Below, in pieces: positions 58,059-64,000 of a stretch of 64,000 bases of DNA. Made by a program: the position numbers and the translations under genes. How positions within the stretch are numbered: the first letter of the stretch is position 1; every line of letters starts with the position of its first letter. The notes beneath the pieces are model-generated. The model saw only the letters and a program-made list of their open reading frames with translations. It was not told the DNA's origin and did not search any database. The DNA is from Globodera rostochiensis (lineage: Eukaryota > Nematoda > Chromadorea > Rhabditida > Heteroderidae). Where the stretch lies: positions 62,001-126,000 of the forward strand of contig JAEVLN010000033.1 of assembly GCA_018350325.1 (NCBI GenBank), read 5' to 3'.

Positions 58059-58427
58059 ATTTATTTTTAATCGGTATGAGTTATATACTTGTTCAGTGAC
58101 AATTTGGAAAACATTTTTAGATTTTTACTTTGTTTATTAATATCTAATTTATTGATTTAATTAACCATTTTCGTTCTGCATTCTGTTCTTTTGTGACGAT
58201 GCTTTTTTGACCCCAAAAAAGGTGGAAATTTGTAAAGCGGGCACCCTGTAATATGTATGTTTTGCATAGGACCGTGAAATTTTGTAGTTTAGTTGATTTA
58301 TTTTTAATCGGTAGGAGTTATATACTTGTTCAGTGACGTTTTTGAAAAACATTTTTAGATTTTTACTTTGATTATTAATATCTAATTTATTGATTTAATT
58401 AACCATTTTCGTTCTGCATTCTGTTCG
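58059..58427. repeat. Local direct duplication, about 130-bp units
   Basis: 58,059-58,188 and 58,298-58,427 are near-identical (AATCGGTATGAGTTATATAC against AATCGGTAGGAGTTATATAC, both ending CGTTCTGCATTCTGTTC). The 109-bp spacer contains an islet and TTTTGCATAGGACCGTGAAA, related to 1,470. Confidence 0.75.
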
Positions 58428-59491
58428 TTTAGTGAATTCTTATGAATTGATTGCTTTGTTCTTTATTTTTGCTTAATGCATTAAATAATTTATTTATTTT
58501 TTATTTTTAAAAATTTGATTCTTTTTTTAAAACTGCTGTCTGCTTCTTCATGCAACGATCGCGCGAAGTTGCAACGCGCCTTGAAGACTTTGCAAAGTAG
58601 GCAGTTGATTTTAATATGCTTTCCAATGATTTCCAATAATTTTCAACATAATTATTAAGTTTCTTTAATTTTAACGATACCCATCACATTTTTTAATTTC
58701 TGCGGTGTTCCTTCCCGTTGCTATTTTCCTTTTAATTTTGTATTTGAATATTTTTTAAAGTGAATAAAAATCGTTATAAGCCTTCGAAAATTCTGATTTC
58801 ATTTTATAATCATGTTAAAATTGTTTTTAATAAAATAATAAATTTTTACGTTATTTTTCTTATTGACAAATTAATTTTATCAATACCCATCACATTTGAC
58901 TTCCTTTAATCAAATATTTATCATTTTTTAAATTAAGTTTTTAATTTCTGCAGTGTTCCTTCCCGTTGCTATTGTCCTTTTAATTTTGTATAGACGCAGA
59001 TTAAACCCAAAGAAAAAACTCCATACCGTTTTTCGAAATCAAATTTCATATTATTCAAAATAAAATTTTTATAATTTTTTAAAAATTTAGCTTTTATTTG
59101 TTCTTGTACATTTGGAACATTTTGAATAAGTTGTGTGTGATAAATTATTTTTTGAATTTTTTATTATAAATAATCTTTTACCCACACCAGCTCACACCAG
59201 CCTTTTTTCGCAATTCATCTGCGGCATTAGACCGTCGGCATAATAATATTATTCTTTATTCACAGTAAATAATTTTAATAATTTTCTATTTTGTAAAAAT
59301 TTTACAAATTATTTTAATTCTTTATTTCATTATATTTATTATTTGCACTTTAAAATACAATCGATTGCCTCAATAAATCTGCGTTTTATATATTTTTTCT
59401 CACTTATGTGCACTATTCATTTCTGCTTAATAATTCTTTAATTTGTGGCAATTTATCAAAAATTTAATAATTTTTATTATTCTTTCATTGC
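58428..59491. repeat. Rearranged copy of 1.8-2.1 kb
   Basis: 58,670-58,745 and 58,880-58,994 are two copies of the ACGATACCC...TTTCTGC...TTTAATTTTGTAT piece found at 2,007-2,105. The islet at 58,545-58,615 relates to 39,690. 59,213-59,275 matches 49,550. Confidence 0.5.
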
Positions 59492-59629
59492 ATGCTTTAC
59501 ATACTATCCCGGCGAACTGTTGTTGATGATTTCTTGGCAGCAGATTTTGCTGCAAAGAATTCATACGTTACCCCAAGCAACATTTTTAACCATGTCTGTA
59601 ATCGCAACACAGCTGATGTTGTTTGTTGA
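59492..59629 (+). CDS. Small ORF, 45 aa
   Basis: ATG-to-stop frame MLYILSRRTVVDDFLAADFA, then AKNSYVTPSNIFNHVCNRNT and ADVVC. The diverse, polar composition is more protein-like than the overlapping hydrophobic frame at 59,445-59,768. The related islet at 1,290 keeps MLIILSPR at the start but is gapped afterwards. Function unknown. Confidence 0.28.
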   Translation: MLYILSRRTVVDDFLAADFAAKNSYVTPSNIFNHVCNRNTADVVC

Positions 59630-60643
59630 AGTTCGGATAAACTTAATAAAGTTTAGCATTAGCCCAAATTCAGCATATTATTTAATTTTCTTCTCGGCAC
59701 ACCATAATCACATTCATCTCTTTATTTCCAATTGGCATTTCTCTGATTTTAATTTTTTAATTTATTAATTTATATGCCATTTTAAGCATGTTATTTATTC
59801 GCTGCCAATTTTTATTTGAGTTTTTATAAATTATTATTACGTTTGAACTTTTTTCAATACTAATTAATTTGTTGATTAAAAATAGATTTTTTTTTATTGT
59901 TTTGATATTGCAAATTAATCAACCTTTATTACGGGTTAACAAACTTTTTTAAATATTCTAGATTAGGCTTATCGTTACTTTACTTCTGGGGTATCCTCTT
60001 TGGTGGAGAGTTTTTGAATTATGTTTTGAATAGTAAAGCATATTCGTTCAAATTCTTTTTTTGTTGTAGTTGCTGTCATATGCTATATTTAACATCTTTA
60101 AAATAACGTTTTGGTGCATTTGCATACAATTAAAAAACTTCCCAAAATTTTTTAAGTATTTAAATTTCCAAATAAGATATGTAGTTTGAGCTAAGTGATA
60201 TGTTATGGTATGTAAATAAAAAACTTTAATGCAAAAACAATTTATTAATAAACTTGTTTTACTTTTATTGCAAAGTAATAAGAGCCGCCAATCGCTGTTT
60301 TGAATAAAACCTTTATTCTGTAAGTTTAAAATATTTATGCCGCCTTTCATTTTTTTAGTGGTTGGATACAGATAATTTATCTAGTAATTTTAAAATTGAT
60401 TTTTCGGTACAACTTATCGATTTTATTGAGAATAAAGTGAGATTAATTTTATATTCAATTTTATTTTAATTTTGGTGCCGACTCATTCTTTTTTTATATG
60501 TAATTATTTTTTACAGAAAATGGGATTTTTAAATAATTAATAAAAAAAAGCAGAATACATTTATTTACAATGACAGTTAATACTTGTTTCTATTATAAAA
60601 TATCTTAAATGGTACTAATAATTGAAACTTTTTATTCTTTTAG
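59630..60643. other. AT-rich DNA with shared repeats
   Basis: 59,692-59,830 matches 1,530-1,690; 60,037-60,140 matches 47,344-47,442. The minus frame at 60,048-60,350 crosses that repeat and is not supported. Confidence 0.35.
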
Positions 60644-60741
60644 AGCTGAATGACCTCGAAGAACTGGAGTTGATCTTGATCTTGACTGTGTTCGATATTA
60701 TCGGTGAAAAGTCAATGTATGTTGTTGCTTGTTTAGCTTAA
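60644..60741 (+). CDS. Terminal exon candidate ELNDLEELELILILTVFD
   Basis: Directly after a good acceptor (TTTATTCTTTTAG) the frame reads LNDLEELELILILTVFDIIG then EKSMYVVACLA and a stop. Acidic, then hydrophobic. No upstream partner exon found. Unrecognised. Confidence 0.3.
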
Positions 60742-63049
60742 AAATTCGATCCCATGTATTTTATTTTAGAGTTAATTAGAATATTCTAGTAAATAGTTGA
60801 TTTATATATCACATTTTTTTAGTGTATTTTTCTAAGTAAAATTATGTAATAAATTTTAATCTTTATTGTTGGGTTCGCGGGTTCGCGGACCATCTGCCTG
60901 CCTTCATTCTATATGTCATTCTTTACTATTCGAAATTTTAAAATTTGATTTTTTGTTAAATTAAAAGAAGATCAGCCAGTAATTTATGTCCAAATGGATT
61001 CCCGATTGCATTCATTTGAATTAATTGAGAGATGGTTCGGTTGGGGTTGGGTGTGCTGCTGGTAAGCAAGCCTCAGAAGATTTTGGTACGGAGTGTCGAT
61101 TTAAAATATATTTTTTTTAATTTTATGAATGCACAAAAATGAATCGCCTTCGACGATACGTTTATTCAAACTCCGCTACGAGCTAATCAAATTTGCAATT
61201 TATTTTCTCAATTATTAATGGTAATTATTTAATTATTTTATAATTTAATCTTATTGAATGCAATATTACTACTTTTTTAAATTTGCAATCAACAATATTA
61301 GCTTTAAGATTTCATAACCGTTTATGAACAATGCTTGCATACATATATAATAAATGTTAAGGAACAGTAAAATATATTTGCTTAATTAGTTGAGCTGTCT
61401 GGCACTTTGTTTTTTAACGAATATTTCCAATATTTATTGATGCATAACTCCTTTTTTTGCCTTCATAACGGCTTGGCCTTGCATCGCGTATAAGCAACGT
61501 CTTATCTGACGTAAGATAATAATAACAATTGTATAAATTATAAATTTACATGTAATTACATTTTGTTTTAATAAGCTTTATGTTAAAATATTGTTTATTT
61601 TTTGTAATTTCTATACATAGATCACGTTTTCGATTTTCGATGACGAGTGCCATGCCTCGAGGCCGTTCAGTGTACGGGTAAATATGAAAATTAATGTATT
61701 CATTATAAAAGTATTTTTGGGTTTTATTGCATTTTTTATCAATATATTTTATTATCGTGTAAATAACTTATTTTGTGATTGTGATAAATATGTTTAAATC
61801 GGCGGGAATTTGATCCTTTTTGTCTTGAAAAGTTATAATTACCGTTTAAATTAATATAAACAATTTCTACAGCAATCGCCGAGTGCCCCCAATTCAAGTG
61901 GTTCTTGCCTTGTTGTAGGCGTCGTCCTCTTCTGCCTTTGCCTTTTGAATCGGCCTTAATTTTTATTCTAATGCTTATCAAGAAACTATAACTATTATAA
62001 TTGTGGTATTATTTTAAGTAACTTTTAGCATTAAACAGTTTTAATTTAATTGTTTTTGTATTTTTTATTTAATATTTCAAATACGCCGATTAATAAATAA
62101 TAGTGTTGTCTCATTGTTTTATATAGCATGTATCCAAACTTTCACGGTTATTTCAATTAGCAAAAAGGCCGGTGATTGAAACAAAGACAAATATATTGTT
62201 TAAATTAATTTATCAAATCATTTTTTTATTTCCATTACCATATTGAAAAGCCTATTTTTAATCACTTTTTGGGATTACTTTAATATTATAAATTAATTTC
62301 TGTAGTATTATTTAAACAAATATATTAAACGAATTTATTTTAAAAATCAATTTAATTTATTTTTAATTTAATGTTTGACGCGAAAAAATCGCACGATCAT
62401 AAAAGGATCCAAATGCTTTCGAAGAGTAATATTTAATTTTCTTAGATTAATTATTCTACATATCTTTATTTAAATTGTGTCATTTTGTGTTAAATATTCT
62501 ATTCTAACATATTCTTTACAAATTGTATTACTTTATGAAATTTATTGTTTTTCAATGATAAAAATTTATTTGAAGTTTTATAATATTTTTTGCTGATTCT
62601 AAATTATCTTTTTATGATATTTCTTTTTTTATTAACACTTTTTTTCACGACTGTCTCTCGTAACCAGATCTCGGTTAAAGAAATTTGTATTTATTTATTA
62701 TTGAATTTGTACAGTTAACAATTATTTTACTTACAAATTTGTTTTCATAACTTGGTCTTTGGATGTAGATGATGTCGCGCATCTTATGCTCGGTTTTATT
62801 GTAAACTATTTGTACATGCTTGAAAAAAATTGTAGACAATTTATGTGATCACTACTTCTTTGAAAATTTGGTTTTAAATGGCTTCTGCGGATAACATTCC
62901 CATTCAAAATTGAAATTTAAAATATAAATATAAAAGAATAGGTCTAGATTTAATAATACAACCTTTGCAACTTTATACACCAATAAATATTAAATGATTT
63001 ACAAATCTATTTATCTAAAAATAGGCGAAATTTATAGATAATAATATTT
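60742..63049. other. AT-rich DNA with islets
   Basis: Frames of note are 61,033 onward (MVRLGLGVLLVSKPQ, donor-like CTG/GTAAGC) and about 61,642-61,679 (MTSAMPRGRSVYG before donor-like CGG/GTAAAT). 61,870-61,950 is an islet related to 7,930 and 39,520; its minus frame at 61,739-61,981 is in a different phase from those copies. 62,372-62,600 matches 51,545-51,780. 62,640-62,900 is a diverged copy of 14,790-15,200. Confidence 0.35.
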
Positions 63050-63189
63050 TTTTTTATTTGCCGAATTTTCAAAATTGTATAACCGCTGTAAATGTTCAGA
63101 GAAAGTATGAAAGAATCATTTACATCTTTTTGTCTTTTGTCAAGAAATTTTTCAAAAATTTAAGTTTTTTGAGAATTTTTATTCACCTT

Positions 63190-63300
63190 TGGGGGTCGGC
63201 GTTGCCGATAGGGGCGGGAATTTTTAATTTTTTACTCAATTTGTTAGGGCATTTGCAACCAAATTTTTAAAAATGGCAAAATTTTTGAAGCTTTTTAAGA
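63190..63300 (-). repeat. Hairpin repeat family, copy d (decayed)
   Basis: GGGGGTCGGCGTTGCCGATA, then TTTTTTACTCAATTTGTTAG and GCAACCAAATTTT, matching 21,225-21,305 in the same orientation. The G run has shrunk to five. Confidence 0.55.
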
Positions 63301-64000
63301 ATGGGAGAAGTTCTCCGTCGAACAAAAATCGGCAATCTTTGTTAAGAAAATTGAAGAAAATTCATGAGATGTTGTTTTTCAAGCTATTTTATTAAATTCT
63401 TATTACTGTTAAGTTGCCATAGTTTTTTAATAAATTTATAGTTACTGTGGTTGGGAAACCTCAATTGTTGCGTTGGCAAAGGTTTTGTTGAAATTCGGGG
63501 TTAAAAATGGCTAAGTCGGGTTTTGTTCGTTTTTATTTATTTTAACAATTTTTTTTGGGATTTATGAGTGTATATTTTTTGTAGTCTGGTAGCTTTAATC
63601 CAGAGTGAATTAAAGTTTTTGGTTTCTCTTTATTGTTTTGTTTTTTTTGTTGTATTTTTTTGTGTTTTTTTTTTGGGTTTTATATGCCCCTCTATTTATA
63701 TTATTTATTTTCTATTTTTTATAATTTATGTCACTTTATCAAACGCTTTTTATGATATTTCTTTTTTAATTACCACTTTTTTTCACGGCTGTCTCGTAAC
63801 CAGATCTCGGTTAAAGAAATTTGTATTATTTGTTTTTATTTATTATTGAATTTGTACAGTTAACAATTATCTTACTTACAAATTTGACTTTCATAACTTG
63901 GTCTTCGGAAGGAATTTGTGTCGCATCTGAATTTCGGTCACACTATTAAAATTTTAAAGAATCTGAGTGTCCTTTATTGAACAACTTTTTTAAAAGTTTT
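63301..64000. other. AT-rich DNA ending in an islet-family copy
   Basis: 63,770-63,970 is another copy of the block at 14,790-14,990 (CGTAACCAGATCTCGGTTAA, CTTCGGAAGGAATTTG). The hydrophobic plus frame at 63,568-63,849 runs through T-rich sequence and into this repeat and is not taken as a gene. Confidence 0.45.

Noticed and set aside
59445..59768. 107-codon hydrophobic plus frame
   Set aside because: Starts at a non-ATG codon and overlaps a more protein-like ATG frame (59,492-59,629) in another phase; the tail is a repeat shared with 1.5-1.7 kb.
63568..63849. 93-codon hydrophobic plus frame
   Set aside because: T-rich low complexity running into a repeat-family copy.

Overview
The window looks like nuclear DNA of a very AT-rich, intron-containing eukaryote. 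The supporting evidence is two spliced gene models with short GT-AG introns (41-79 bp) and pyrimidine-rich acceptors ending TTTTCAG or TTTTTAG. There are no bacterial-style operons, ribosome binding sites or closely packed ORFs. A nematode is my best guess from the intron style and base composition, but no marker gene proves it.

Layout. Most of the window is AT-rich, gene-poor and heavily duplicated. Embedded every few hundred bases to 1 kb are GC-richer islets of about 60-170 bp. Many islets have an open frame, some have usable splice signals, and many recur in two to six diverged copies. Large repeat relationships are: 12.75-16.54 kb copied at 31.37-35.29 kb; 5.46-7.48 kb copied at 28.7-31.37 kb; 13.94-14.56 kb copied in part at 28.1-28.7 kb; 2.6-3.9 kb copied at 44.05-45.5 kb and partly at 35.6-36.0 kb; 35.6-36.31 kb copied at 45.4-46.12 kb; and 1.27-2.11 kb copied in rearranged order at 58.2-59.8 kb. 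The block 28.1-35.3 kb is therefore a patchwork of sequences also found at 5-16 kb.

The best genes lie at 36-38.6 kb. A minus-strand three-exon gene (37,904-38,581) encodes a small membrane protein of about 100 residues. A plus-strand spliced gene (36,279-37,015) carries three helix-turn-helix motifs but is broken by one stop and one frameshift. A paralogous exon pair (36,097-36,248 and 45,886-46,086) differs mostly by synonymous changes plus one in-frame deletion.

Repeat structures include a foldback-like element at about 21.2-22.9 kb, in which a roughly 1-kb array of a 15-bp satellite sits on one arm of a palindrome. A four-copy family carries G or C homopolymers next to a GC-rich hairpin. 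Other families are built from GGACCCAAAACCCAAA or TAGGCACAAAA words, a 14-bp G-rich minisatellite lies at 40.87 kb, and three elements have tRNA-promoter-like A and B boxes.

Most islet calls are putative exons or exon remnants. In several islets more than one frame is open, so coding status is an inference. I recognised no tRNA, rRNA, CRISPR array or named gene, and I saw no pathway linking the genes.
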